This document shows, piece by piece, positions 51,932 to 59,651 of a DNA stretch of 64,000 bases. The number at the start of each line of letters is the position of its first letter. Position 1 is the first letter of the stretch. The notes beneath the pieces are model-generated. The model made no database searches. It was not told where the DNA came from and saw nothing but the letters and a program-made list of their open reading frames with translations. Source of the DNA: a bacterium (lineage in GTDB: Bacteria; Bacillota; Clostridia; Oscillospirales; Oscillospiraceae); contig SFVI01000010.1 of the NCBI GenBank assembly GCA_004560305.1, positions 15,131 to 79,130 on the forward strand, read 5' to 3'. A program made the translations under genes and the position numbers.

Positions 51932-52527
51932 GCCTGGGCCTTCTCCTTGGCGGCAATATAGGCCTTGATGACCTCCACCGCGCCCGCGACGCCGATGGTG
52001 CTGCTGTCAACGCACAGCTCATAATTCTCCGCCTCGCCCCAGATCTGGTCGGTGTAGTACTTGTAATAGCTGGCCCGGTCCTTGTCCACCTGGCGCATCA
52101 GCTTTTTGGCCTGCTCGGCGTCGATGCCCTTGCGCTCCATCAGGGTTTTCACGCGAAAGTGCTTATCGGCCATGATGAACACCCGCACCAGATCCTTCCG
52201 GTTGCGCAGCACATAGTCGGCGCAGCGGCCCACAAAGATGCCGTTGCCCCGGTCGGCCAGCATACGAATGGCGTCAAACTGGGCGGAGGCCACCTGCATA
52301 TTCAGGCGGAATCCCTCTCCCATGCCCATATAGTGGGGGGTGGGCACCACATAGGCAGAGACCTTCTTCTCGTCGTAGGAATCAAAAATCTCCTTGCTGA
52401 AGCCGGACTGTTCTGCCGCGTGGTCCACGATCTCCTTGTCATAGCACTGGTAATCCAGCTGGCGGGCCAGCTCTCTGGCGATGTCGTGGCCGTTGCTGCC
52501 GTGTTCTCTGCCGATGGTGATGATCAT
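51928..52527 (-). CDS. Cytidylate kinase-like protein
   Basis: 199 residues of the cytidylate kinase-like P-loop family (PF13189 type). The start MIITIGREHGSNGHDIARELARQL holds a P-loop variant without the usual GKS, and IFVGRCADYVLRN and FIMADKHFRVKTLMER follow. These proteins are common in Clostridia and distinct from Cmk; their substrate is not known to me. Downstream of it on the same strand is the separately promoted antiporter. Confidence 0.85.
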   Translation of the reverse strand: MIITIGREHGSNGHDIARELARQLDYQCYDKEIVDHAAEQSGFSKEIFDSYDEKKVSAYVVPTPHYMGMGEGFRLNMQVASAQFDAIRMLADRGNGIFVGRCADYVLRNRKDLVRVFIMADKHFRVKTLMERKGIDAEQAKKLMRQVDKDRASYYKYYTDQIWGEAENYELCVDSSTIGVAGAVEVIKAYIAAKEKAQA

Positions 52528-52565
52528 TCGCTTATCCTCCTGCGGGCTGCTTTTTATTTTGTACT

Positions 52566-52594
52566 ACCATACCACTGTCCCGGCGATTTTTCAA
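52566..52594 (-). promoter_or_regulatory. Promoter of the cytidylate kinase-like gene
   Basis: Minus strand TTGAAA (52589-52594), 17-bp spacer, TATGGT (52566-52571). Confidence 0.5.
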
Positions 52595-52696
52595 GTATTT
52601 TGTCGCCGGGGACAAGTGCGGCGCTTAGGCCGCATAGACTTGCTTTAAGCAGCCGGGTGGCCCTTCCCCCCCGTCTGCCCGGAAGGAGGCTTGCCT

Positions 52697-54040
52697 GTGA
52701 TCGCCAGAAAGCGCCTGGTCTATAATACTGCCCTGCTCACTTGTTCTTCCCTGCTGATGAGCTGCATCGGCATCGCCTTTCAGGTGTGGCTGGTGGGACG
52801 CATCGGCTCGGCGGGCATCGGGCTGTATCAACTGGTCTGCTCCGTCACCAACCTGGGGGCCACCTTTGCCATCTCCGGCATCCGCTTTGCCACCACCCGC
52901 CTGGTGGCCGAGGAGCTGGGCAGCGACAACAGCGGCGGCATCCGCTGGGCCATGGGCCGCTGCCTGGGCTACGGGACCCTGTTCGGCCTGGCCGCAGCGG
53001 CGGTGCTGTGGCTGCTGGCGGAGCCCATCGGCTTTCTCTGGATCGGGGACGCCCGCACGGTCATGAGCCTGCGGCTTTCCGCCTGGAGCATGCCCTGCAT
53101 TTCCCTCTGCGCCTCCATCTCCGGCTACTTCACTGCCAGCGGCCGGGTCTGGAAGCCCACCCTGATCCACCTGATCGAGCAGCTGGCCGGCATCTTTCTG
53201 GTGGCCCTCTGCCTGTATCTGACCCCCAGCGGGGACATAGAAAGAAGTTGTGCCGCCGTCACCCTGGGGCGACTGGCGGCAGATGTGCTCAGCCTGATTC
53301 TGATGTTTCTGGCCTATGTGCTGGATTGGCGGCGGCATTACGGCCAGGGCAAAGCTTCCGCTGCCCTGACCGTCCGAATGCTGAAGATCGCCCTGCCCCT
53401 GGCCGTTTCCGCCTATGCCCGCAGCGCGCTGAATACCATTCTGCATCTGCTGGTGCCCCGGGGGCTCCGGGCCGCCGGCTACTCCGCCGATGGGGCGTTG
53501 TCAGGCTACGGCACCATACAGGGCATGGTGCTTCCCATTATTCTCTTTCCCTCCTGCATCATGGCCGCCGTGGCGGAGCTGATCGTGCCGGAGCTGACCG
53601 CCGCCCAGGTGCAGCAGGATGGGCAAACCATCCGCCGCACCACCAGGAAGCTCTTTTCCCTGAGCCTGATGTTCTCCTGCGCCGTAGGGCTGTTCATGTT
53701 CTGCTTTGCCGATAAGCTGGGGGTGGCCGTCTACAAAAGCTATGACGCCGGGCACTATATCCGCCTGCTGGCCCCTCTGGTTCCCGTCATGTACACTGAC
53801 ATGACGGTGGACGGCTGTCTGAAGGGCCTGGGCCAGCAGGTCTGGTCCATGGGCATCAATATTCTGGATTCTCTGCTGGGGCTGATCCTGGTTTGGGTCT
53901 TTCTGCCCAGGTACGCCCTGCCGGCCTACATCGCCATGATCTATATTACCGAGACCTTCAACTTTGTCCTCAGTCTCCGGCGGCTATGGAAAACCGTCAG
54001 AGAATGCCCATCAGAGCCATCAGCAGCAGTGCGAAGGTGA
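52697..54040 (+). CDS. SpoVB/MurJ-type lipid flippase
   Basis: About 447 residues with 12-14 membrane segments and the MOP-superfamily N-terminus (NTALLTCSSLLMSCIGIAFQVWLVGRIGSAGIGLYQLV). This is the pattern of stage V sporulation protein B, which flips peptidoglycan precursors for the spore cortex; a polysaccharide flippase is the alternative. The GTG at 52697 has GGAGG 7 nt upstream. Its 3' end overlaps the convergent ribU gene by 44 bp. Confidence 0.82.
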   Translation: MIARKRLVYNTALLTCSSLLMSCIGIAFQVWLVGRIGSAGIGLYQLVCSVTNLGATFAISGIRFATTRLVAEELGSDNSGGIRWAMGRCLGYGTLFGLAAAAVLWLLAEPIGFLWIGDARTVMSLRLSAWSMPCISLCASISGYFTASGRVWKPTLIHLIEQLAGIFLVALCLYLTPSGDIERSCAAVTLGRLAADVLSLILMFLAYVLDWRRHYGQGKASAALTVRMLKIALPLAVSAYARSALNTILHLLVPRGLRAAGYSADGALSGYGTIQGMVLPIILFPSCIMAAVAELIVPELTAAQVQQDGQTIRRTTRKLFSLSLMFSCAVGLFMFCFADKLGVAVYKSYDAGHYIRLLAPLVPVMYTDMTVDGCLKGLGQQVWSMGINILDSLLGLILVWVFLPRYALPAYIAMIYITETFNFVLSLRRLWKTVRECPSEPSAAVRR

Positions 54041-54659
54041 CCAGCACCGCCGCGGCGAAGAGGGTGAAGCCGGCGCTGAAGCTCTTCTTGTGGCTGCTCT
54101 TGCTCTCCTCCACCAGGCCCGCCTTCCGCAGGGAGCCCACGATGGGCCGGTACAGCAGCAGGGACAGTGCCGCGTTGATGCCGCCCTTGGCCAGGTTGAA
54201 GGGGGCGAACACGGTGGTCAGCATCCCGGCCACCACCGCCCGGGGCACACCCATATAGAAGGGGGTGATCACATAGTTCCAGATCACCATGCAGATCACC
54301 AGCACCACCACGCCCAGGCTCAGGCCCAGCACAGCGCCCTTCTGGGAGTGGTGCTTCCGGTAGAACCAGGCCGCCGGCACCGCGAAGGCGCAGGTGGAGA
54401 CGATGTTCATAATAAAGCCGTAAGGGCCGGTGGCGCTGATGGTGATCATCTCAATGAAGGAGACGATCACGGAAATGGCCACGCTGGCCAGGGGCCCCAG
54501 GATAAAGCCGGCGATCACCACCACCGCGTCCTTGGGGTCATAGCTCAAAAAGCCTGCCACCGTGGGCACGATCCGGCCGATCAGCACCGCGATGAAGCTG
54601 ACAGCGGAGAACATGCCGATAACGGCCATGGTTCTGGTTGATACTCTCTGTTTGCTCAT
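53997..54659 (-). CDS. ribU: Riboflavin ECF transporter S component
   Basis: 220-residue membrane protein with six hydrophobic segments. It binds riboflavin for an energy-coupling-factor importer, with shared EcfT/A subunits encoded elsewhere. The N-terminus (TRTMAVIGMFSAVSFIAVLIGRIVP) and NYVITPFYMG match S components. The FMN riboswitch directly upstream settles the substrate as riboflavin. AGGAGG lies before the ATG. Convergent 44-bp overlap with the flippase gene. Confidence 0.92.
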   Translation of the reverse strand: MSKQRVSTRTMAVIGMFSAVSFIAVLIGRIVPTVAGFLSYDPKDAVVVIAGFILGPLASVAISVIVSFIEMITISATGPYGFIMNIVSTCAFAVPAAWFYRKHHSQKGAVLGLSLGVVVLVICMVIWNYVITPFYMGVPRAVVAGMLTTVFAPFNLAKGGINAALSLLLYRPIVGSLRKAGLVEESKSSHKKSFSAGFTLFAAAVLVTFALLLMALMGIL

Positions 54660-54681
54660 GTTTCATTCCTCCTAAAAAATA

Positions 54682-54712
54682 GAAAAAACCCGAAGATACA
54701 AATATCTTCAGG
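54682..54712 (-). terminator. Terminator of the FMN riboswitch
   Basis: CCTGAAGATA/TATCTTCGGG stem (54689-54712), followed on the minus strand by TTTTTTC, between aptamer and ribU. Confidence 0.88.
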
Positions 54713-54733
54713 CGGCAAAAAAGCATATCTGCA

Positions 54734-54838
54734 TCTTCTCTCATCCAGACTTTACTGTCGGTCCCGGAGTTGCACCGGGTCATGCCTTTCGGCTTGCGGA
54801 CTTTACCGCCGGTCGGGAATTTCACCCTGCCCTGAAGA
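54734..54838 (-). ncRNA. FMN riboswitch (RFN element)
   Basis: The minus strand reads TCTTCAGGGCAGGGTGAAAT, then CCGACCGGCGGTAAAGTCCGC, CGGTGCAACTCCGG, GACCGACAGTAAAGTCTGG and ATGAGAGAAGA. All conserved RFN segments are in order. Binding FMN would favour the terminator and shut off ribU. Confidence 0.97.
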
Positions 54839-54867
54839 CGCATTCAGTATAGCACCATCGTTTTGTT

Positions 54868-54896
54868 TTGACAAGGGGGAATTTTTATTATACAAT
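54868..54896 (+). promoter_or_regulatory. Promoter of the DUF1273/SLOG gene
   Basis: Perfect TTGACA (54868-54873), 17-bp spacer, TACAAT (54891-54896). Confidence 0.8.
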
Positions 54897-54921
54897 CGGT
54901 TCTGTTGAAAGGGGTGAGCGA

Positions 54922-55422
54922 ATGCACCCGCGTGCGATCTGCTGTTGTTTCTCCGGCCATCGGCCCAACCGTCTGCCCTGGGGCAGCCGGGAAAGCGATG
55001 AACGCTGTCTGGATTTGAAAGGGACCCTGGCGGATACCTTGGAAGACCTGTACGGCCGGGGCTTTCGCCATTTCATCTGCGGCATGGCCCAGGGCTGTGA
55101 CTTCTATTTTGCCGAGGCGGTGCTGGCTCTGCGGGAGCTGCACCCGGATGTGACCCTGGAGGCCGCCATTCCCTGCGCCACCCAGGCAGACCGGTGGCCC
55201 GCCGCCGACCGTGAGCGGTATGTGGAACTGCTGGCGCGCTGTGATGAGCAGCACCTGATCCAGCAGGCCTACAGCCCCAACTGCATGCAGCGGCGCAACC
55301 AGTACATGGTGGATCATTCCGCCCTGCTGCTTGCCGCCTTTGCCGGCCTCCCCGGCGGCACCATGAACACCATCCTCTACGCCCAGCGCAGCGGCGTGGA
55401 AACTGTGGTTATCGGCATATAA
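54922..55422 (+). CDS. DUF1273/YpsA-type SLOG protein
   Basis: 166 residues. CCCFSGHRPNRLPWG at the start, RHFICGMAQGCDFYFAEAVL in the middle and GLPGGTMNTILYA near the end fit the YpsA/SLOG Rossmann family, whose members are thought to bind nucleotide-like ligands. The ATG at 54922 lies about 20 nt downstream of the expected transcript start, with AAAGGGGTG upstream; the longer frame starts inside the promoter. Exact function unknown. Confidence 0.82.
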   Translation: MHPRAICCCFSGHRPNRLPWGSRESDERCLDLKGTLADTLEDLYGRGFRHFICGMAQGCDFYFAEAVLALRELHPDVTLEAAIPCATQADRWPAADRERYVELLARCDEQHLIQQAYSPNCMQRRNQYMVDHSALLLAAFAGLPGGTMNTILYAQRSGVETVVIGI

Positions 55423-55456
55423 AAATCTGAGATGGGCAACCCCATCTCAGATTTTT
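55421..55456. terminator. Bidirectional terminator
   Basis: AAAAATCTGAGATGGG-CAAC-CCCATCTCAGATTTTT, between the convergent SLOG and HAD genes. Confidence 0.93.
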
Positions 55457-55457
55457 C

Positions 55458-56099
55458 TTATTTCAGCAGCCAGGCCTGGAGCCCGGCCATATCCTCCACG
55501 ATGTCGATTGCCCCGGCAGCTTCCAGTTCGCCCTCTGCGGCATAACCGTAGCGTACCCCCAGGCAGGGCACGCCGCAGCGCCTGGCGCCTTCCACGTCAT
55601 ACTTGGTGTCTCCCACCAGGATGGTGTCCTCCGGCTTGGCCCCCAGCGCATCCATGGCCCGCTGCAGCACCTGCCACTTGGCGTTGTTGTTTCCCTTGGC
55701 TTCGCTTCCGCAGATCACCTGGAACAGGCCCAGCATCTCCTCCCCCGCCAGCAGCTGCTCCGCCAGATGCTGGGGCTTGGAGGTGGCGATGCCCACCCTG
55801 GCCCCGGCCTTGATCAGCGCCTGCAGCACTTCCTTGATTCCCGGGAACACCCGGCATTCCTTCACGCCGATGGGCTCATAGCGCTCTTTGAAATCCCGGG
55901 TTGCCTGCTCCGCCGTCTCCCGGTCAAAGCCGTAGACCTCCATGAATTTATCCACCAGGGGCGGCCCGGCGAAGCAGCGCAGTTCCTGCAGATCCGCTTC
56001 AATGCCCTGCTGTTTCAGGGCGTACTGGGCCGATTTGGTGATGCCCTCCACCGTGTCGAACACGGTGCCGTCAAAGTCGAAAAGGATGTTTTTATACAT
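55458..56099 (-). CDS. HAD-family phosphatase (phosphoglycolate phosphatase-like)
   Basis: 213 residues. Motif I is FDFDGTVFDT, motif II is IATSKPQ, the Lys is in EAKGNNNAKW, and motif IV is ILVGDTKYDVEGARRCG. The cap is the alpha-helical type of Gph/PpaX enzymes, so small phosphate esters are likely substrates. GAGGTG lies 5 nt before the ATG at 56099; a longer frame upstream crosses the promoter and is not coding. Confidence 0.88.
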   Translation of the reverse strand: MYKNILFDFDGTVFDTVEGITKSAQYALKQQGIEADLQELRCFAGPPLVDKFMEVYGFDRETAEQATRDFKERYEPIGVKECRVFPGIKEVLQALIKAGARVGIATSKPQHLAEQLLAGEEMLGLFQVICGSEAKGNNNAKWQVLQRAMDALGAKPEDTILVGDTKYDVEGARRCGVPCLGVRYGYAAEGELEAAGAIDIVEDMAGLQAWLLK

Positions 56100-56118
56100 G
56101 TCTTCACCTCTTGGGCGG

Positions 56119-56147
56119 ATTATACCATCCTTCGCCACATAACACAA
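56119..56147 (-). promoter_or_regulatory. Promoter of the HAD gene
   Basis: Minus strand TTGTGT (56142-56147), 17-bp spacer, perfect TATAAT (56119-56124). Confidence 0.75.
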
Positions 56148-56170
56148 GGCCGGAGCTTTCGCTCCGGCCT
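56147..56170 (-). terminator. Probable terminator of the first AGCS gene
   Basis: AGGCCGGAGC-TTTC-GCTCCGGCCT, 9 bp past the stop. The T tract on the minus strand is poor (TGTGTTA). Confidence 0.55.
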
Positions 56171-56179
56171 GAATCATTT

Positions 56180-57553
56180 TTACTTTTCTCCGCCGCAGGC
56201 CGCCTTCACCACGATGCCTGACAGCAGCACCAGGGCGATGGCGTTGGGGATCACCATCAGCTGGTTGAACATATCCGCCAGCTCCCACACCAGGTCGTTG
56301 GACAGGCAGGAGCCCAGGAAGATGAACACGATGGCAATGACGGAATAGACCTTCACACCCTTCTTGCCGAAGAGGTACTCCACATTCAGCTTACCGAAGA
56401 AGTTCCAGCTGAGGATGGTGGAGAAGGCGAAGAACAGCAGGCACACCGCCACAAAGATGTTGCCGAAGCCCTGGCCGAACACGCTGCCGAAAGCCAGCTG
56501 GGCCATGTTGGCCTTGGTGATGCCTTCTGCCGTGCCGCCGGCCAGAGGGCCGTTGCCGGCGTAAAGGGTGGAGATGACCACCAGGGCCGTCATGGTCAGC
56601 ACCACAAAGGTGTCGATAAACACGCCCATCATGGCCACAACGCCCTGATCATGGGGCTTGGCCACGTTGGCCATGGCGTGGGCATGGGGGGTAGAGCCCA
56701 TACCGGCCTCATTGGAGAACAGGCCACGCTTGACGCCCTGGCTGATGGCAGCCTTCAGGGCATAGCCGATGCTGCCGCCGATGATGGCGTTGGGCACAAA
56801 AGCGTACTTGAAGATCATGCCAAAGGTCTCCGGCAGGTACTGGATCCGGCAGATCAGCAGCACCAGGCCGCCCAGCAGGTACAGCATGGCCATGATGGGC
56901 ACCATTTTCTCCGTGACGCTGGCGATGCGCTGGATGCCGCCCAGGAAGACGAATACCGCCACCAGAGCCACCAGCAGGCCCACCACCCAGGAGGGCACGC
57001 CGAAGGCCGTGGAGCAGGTGGCGCCGATGGAGTTGGACTGCACCATGCAGCCCATGAAGCCCAGGGCCAGGATGATGGCCACGGCGAAGAAGCCGGCCAG
57101 GAACTTGCCCAGACCGCCCTTCACGGCCTTGCGGATGTAGTACACGGGGCCGCCGGCGATGCTGCCGTCGGCGCGGACCTCCCGGGTCTCCTGGGCCAGC
57201 ACTGCCTCGGCATAGATGGTGGCCATGCCGAAGAAGGCGATGATCCACATCCAGAAGATGGCGCCGGGGCCGCCGATGAGGATGGCGCCGCAGGCGCCTA
57301 CAATGTTGCCGGTGCCCACCTGGGCGGCGATGGCGGTAGTCAGCGCCTGGAAGGAGCTGAGGCCGCTGTGGTTCTTGCCGCCGTTCATGCTGAACTTCTT
57401 GAAGACCGCCCGCATCCCTTCGCCGAAGCAGCGGACCTGCACAAAGCGGGTCTTGATGGTGAACAGCAGGCCGGTGCCGATCAGCAGCACGATCAGGATG
57501 TAGTCCGACAGGTAAAAGTTGATTTTCTGCACGATGCTGAGAATGGTGTCCAT
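56180..57553 (-). CDS. Alanine/glycine:Na+ symporter (AGCS), copy 1
   Basis: 457 residues with about 11 membrane segments. The family signature is present: QVGTGNIVGACGAILIGGPG followed by AIFWMWIIAFFGM, and SNEAGMGSTPHAHA in the middle. It imports alanine or glycine with Na+. A glycine riboswitch lies in its leader, so glycine is the probable substrate. It is 36% or so similar by eye to copy 2 at 61274; I did not compute identity. Confidence 0.93.
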   Translation of the reverse strand: MDTILSIVQKINFYLSDYILIVLLIGTGLLFTIKTRFVQVRCFGEGMRAVFKKFSMNGGKNHSGLSSFQALTTAIAAQVGTGNIVGACGAILIGGPGAIFWMWIIAFFGMATIYAEAVLAQETREVRADGSIAGGPVYYIRKAVKGGLGKFLAGFFAVAIILALGFMGCMVQSNSIGATCSTAFGVPSWVVGLLVALVAVFVFLGGIQRIASVTEKMVPIMAMLYLLGGLVLLICRIQYLPETFGMIFKYAFVPNAIIGGSIGYALKAAISQGVKRGLFSNEAGMGSTPHAHAMANVAKPHDQGVVAMMGVFIDTFVVLTMTALVVISTLYAGNGPLAGGTAEGITKANMAQLAFGSVFGQGFGNIFVAVCLLFFAFSTILSWNFFGKLNVEYLFGKKGVKVYSVIAIVFIFLGSCLSNDLVWELADMFNQLMVIPNAIALVLLSGIVVKAACGGEK

Positions 57554-57589
57554 TTTTCTTTCTCTCTCCTCTAAAATCCTTCAACCAAA

Positions 57590-57621
57590 CAAAAAAGAGC
57601 TGCTGTACGAAACAGCAACTC
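57590..57621 (-). terminator. Expression-platform terminator, glycine riboswitch 1
   Basis: GAGTTGCTGT-TTCGT-ACAGCAGCTC (57597-57621), followed on the minus strand by TTTTTTG. Confidence 0.88.
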
Positions 57622-57667
57622 CAGAGAAAACAGACATATGCACTTTCCCGTTTGGGGAAAGGAAAGC

Positions 57668-57746
57668 CCTCTGTCCTTTTGCCTGAGAGATTCGGCTGAC
57701 GCCTTGCACCTTCGGCACTCATCAAAATGAGATTCTCCAGAGTTCC
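57668..57746 (-). ncRNA. Glycine riboswitch 1
   Basis: The minus strand reads ACTCTGGAGAATCTCATTTT, then GAGTGCCGAAGGTGCAAGGC, CAGCCGAATCTCTCAGGCAA and AAGGACAGAGGG, the complete conserved core of the glycine aptamer. Only one full aptamer is visible. The upstream TGAACCTGACAG...CTGGCAG segment may be the reduced 'ghost' partner. Confidence 0.93.
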
Positions 57747-57789
57747 CTCCCCTGCCAGTTTCCAAAGGATTCTGTCAGGTTCATTGGGT

Positions 57790-57829
57790 ACCCTCAGTGT
57801 ACAAGGGTCTCCTCTTGTACACTGAGGGT
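57790..57829. other. 16-bp perfect inverted repeat in the riboswitch leader
   Basis: ACCCTCAGTGTACAAG (57790-57805) and its exact complement (57814-57829) around an 8-nt loop, close to the expected transcript start of the first AGCS gene. No T tract fits either strand well. Confidence 0.7.
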
Positions 57830-57848
57830 TTCATTTGATTGTGAACCA

Positions 57849-57877
57849 ATTGTAACATCAACTGTCGTCAATAGCAA
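57849..57877 (-). promoter_or_regulatory. Promoter of the first AGCS transcript
   Basis: Minus strand TTGCTA (57872-57877), 17-bp spacer, TACAAT (57849-57854). Confidence 0.6.
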
Positions 57878-58041
57878 GCCCCCTTTCTCTCTGCGATTCT
57901 GCCAATAAATCCCCGGATTTTTCGCCTTTTTCGTGCATAACGCAGAATTTTTGAAATTTTCCAATAAATTTTCCTTCTATTTCCAGTTCAGGGCCGGGGC
58001 CGCCGCATATACTATATTCAAAGTTGAAAGGAGGCCTGATC

Positions 58042-59037
58042 ATGAACCTGAACTATTTTCTGGGCGCCAACTCCTGCCGCGGCTTTTATTCCCTCTATGG
58101 CAGCTTTCCTCCCGGGGAGGGCAGCTTCCTGCACATCATCAAAGGCGGTCCCGGCAACGGAAAATCCGGCTTCATGCGCCGCCTGGCCGCGGCAGCAGAG
58201 GAAAAGGGCCTGGACGTGGAAACCGTTCTCTGCTCCGGGGACCCGGACTCCCTGGACGGCATCTACATCCCCGCCCTCCGCCAGGCCTGGTGCGACGGCA
58301 CCGCTCCCCATGTCGCCGAGCCTGCCGCCTTCGCCGTGGATGCAGATTATGTAAACCTCGGCAGTTTCTGCCGCCTGCCCGTCTCCTCCCCGGATGGGGA
58401 ACGGATCCAGCAGCTGAACCGGGCCTATAAGGCCCTCTACCGGCAGGCCTACGCCCTGCTCTCCGCTGCCGCCAATGTCCGGGACGCCGCCCCGCAGGAC
58501 AGCCCGCCGGCCTGGTTGGCCGGATACATCGGCGGCATCCTGGACCGGGAGCTGCGCCAGGTCCCCGCCAGGCCCCAGCCGGTGCTCCGCCGTTTTTTCA
58601 GTGCCATCAGCTGCCAGGGCTATATACATCTGAACGAAGAAGTTTTAAAGTTATGTAAACTTATCTATGTTTTTGATTCCGACGCTCCCGCCGCTATGGA
58701 GCTGGTGCTTCGGGAGGCTCAGAATCGGGGCGCCAGGCTTCTTCTCTCCCCCGAACCGCTGGACCCCTCTAGGATCTCCGCCCTGCTGCTGCCGGACTGC
58801 GGCCTGGCCTTTGTTGACCGCGGCTGGGAACTGCCCGGCTGCCAGCATATCCAGCTCGACACCGCCCCCAGAGATAACCCGGAGCCTTTCGCTGCCCTCA
58901 TGGATCAGGCCCTGGAAAAGCTGCGCCAGGCCAAAGCCCTCCATGACCAGCTGGAGGCGGTCTATAAGCCCTACATGGACTTCCACGCCCTGGATGCCTT
59001 TACTGTCCAACAGCTTCAAGCCCGCATTCTTTCCTGA
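58042..59037 (+). CDS. P-loop ATPase of the PRK06851 type
   Basis: 331 residues. The N-terminal Walker A IIKGGPGNGKSGFMRRLA is near residue 34. A second NTPase-like half begins near KLIYVFDSDAP, which is unusual in lacking a clear second P-loop. This layout matches a conserved Firmicutes ATPase family annotated as PRK06851. Function is unknown to me. AAAGGAGG lies 7 nt before the ATG at 58042. Confidence 0.78.
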   Translation: MNLNYFLGANSCRGFYSLYGSFPPGEGSFLHIIKGGPGNGKSGFMRRLAAAAEEKGLDVETVLCSGDPDSLDGIYIPALRQAWCDGTAPHVAEPAAFAVDADYVNLGSFCRLPVSSPDGERIQQLNRAYKALYRQAYALLSAAANVRDAAPQDSPPAWLAGYIGGILDRELRQVPARPQPVLRRFFSAISCQGYIHLNEEVLKLCKLIYVFDSDAPAAMELVLREAQNRGARLLLSPEPLDPSRISALLLPDCGLAFVDRGWELPGCQHIQLDTAPRDNPEPFAALMDQALEKLRQAKALHDQLEAVYKPYMDFHALDAFTVQQLQARILS

Positions 59038-59045
59038 GCCCACCA

Positions 59046-59071
59046 CCGGGGATCGCCTGTGCGCTCCCCGG
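59046..59071 (+). terminator. Weak terminator candidate
   Basis: CCGGGGA and TCCCCGG stem with a 12-nt loop, followed by TTCCTCTTCTCC. It lies 8 bp after the ATPase gene. Confidence 0.35.
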
Positions 59072-59179
59072 TTCCTCTTCTCCAAATCCTTGCAAACACA
59101 GGCCTTTCCGAACGGTCGTGCGGAATAATCTGGCCCATCGGTTCACTTTTTCCAGCTCCCTGTCACCATCTCTCCTTTC

Positions 59180-59208
59180 TTGACTTTCGTCCTGGGCCTT
59201 GTTATAAT
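59180..59208 (+). promoter_or_regulatory. Promoter of the Fur/PerR-like gene
   Basis: TTGACT (59180-59185), 17-bp spacer, perfect TATAAT (59203-59208). The AT-rich stretch across and after the -10 could hold a Fur-type box, but no clean palindrome is seen. Confidence 0.8.
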
Positions 59209-59242
59209 AGTACAAAGTCCTAATATTGAAAAGGTGATGCCC

Positions 59243-59632
59243 ATGAAGACGCGGCGCAAATCGAAGCAGCGGCAGCTGGTGCTGGAGGCGGTGAAGGCCC
59301 GCTGTGACCATCCCACTGCCGACCAGATCTATCTGGACGTGCGTGCCCAGGATGATAAAATCAGCCGGGGCACAATATATCGCAATCTGGGCCTGCTGTC
59401 TGACGAGGGGCAGATCAGCCAGGTGCGGGTACCGGCAGCAGATCGCTATGACCTGCGGCAGGACCGGCATTACCACCTGTTCTGCACCGGCTGCGGCCGG
59501 GTTTTTGACGCACCCCTGCCCTATCATGCGGAGTACGATGACCAGGTCGGGGAGGAGACCGGCTTCCGGGTCAGCCGTCACCGGCTGGTCTTTGAGGGGC
59601 TGTGCACCCACTGTGTGAAAAAACAAAAATAA
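59243..59632 (+). CDS. Fur-family regulator, PerR-like
   Basis: 129 residues: winged helix (KQRQLVLEAVKARCDHPTADQIYLDVRAQDDKISRGTIYRNLGLL) and a metal-binding half with RQDRHYHLFCTGCG and a terminal CTHC, the two CxxC pairs of the structural zinc. Fur, PerR and Zur cannot be separated from this alone. The downstream rubredoxin protein favours an oxidative-stress role. Start at 59243 with AAAGGTG 6 nt upstream. Confidence 0.85.
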   Translation: MKTRRKSKQRQLVLEAVKARCDHPTADQIYLDVRAQDDKISRGTIYRNLGLLSDEGQISQVRVPAADRYDLRQDRHYHLFCTGCGRVFDAPLPYHAEYDDQVGEETGFRVSRHRLVFEGLCTHCVKKQK

Positions 59633-59651
59633 ACATATAGGAGGAAATGTT

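Noticed and set aside
55458..56288. Longer form of the HAD protein starting at 56288
   Set aside because: The extension crosses a consensus promoter and a terminator hairpin. The internal ATG at 56099 has a good ribosome site.
58000..58041. CATATACTA before the PRK06851-type gene as a sporulation-sigma -10
   Set aside because: No matching -35, and short -10 look-alikes are common in AT-rich gaps.
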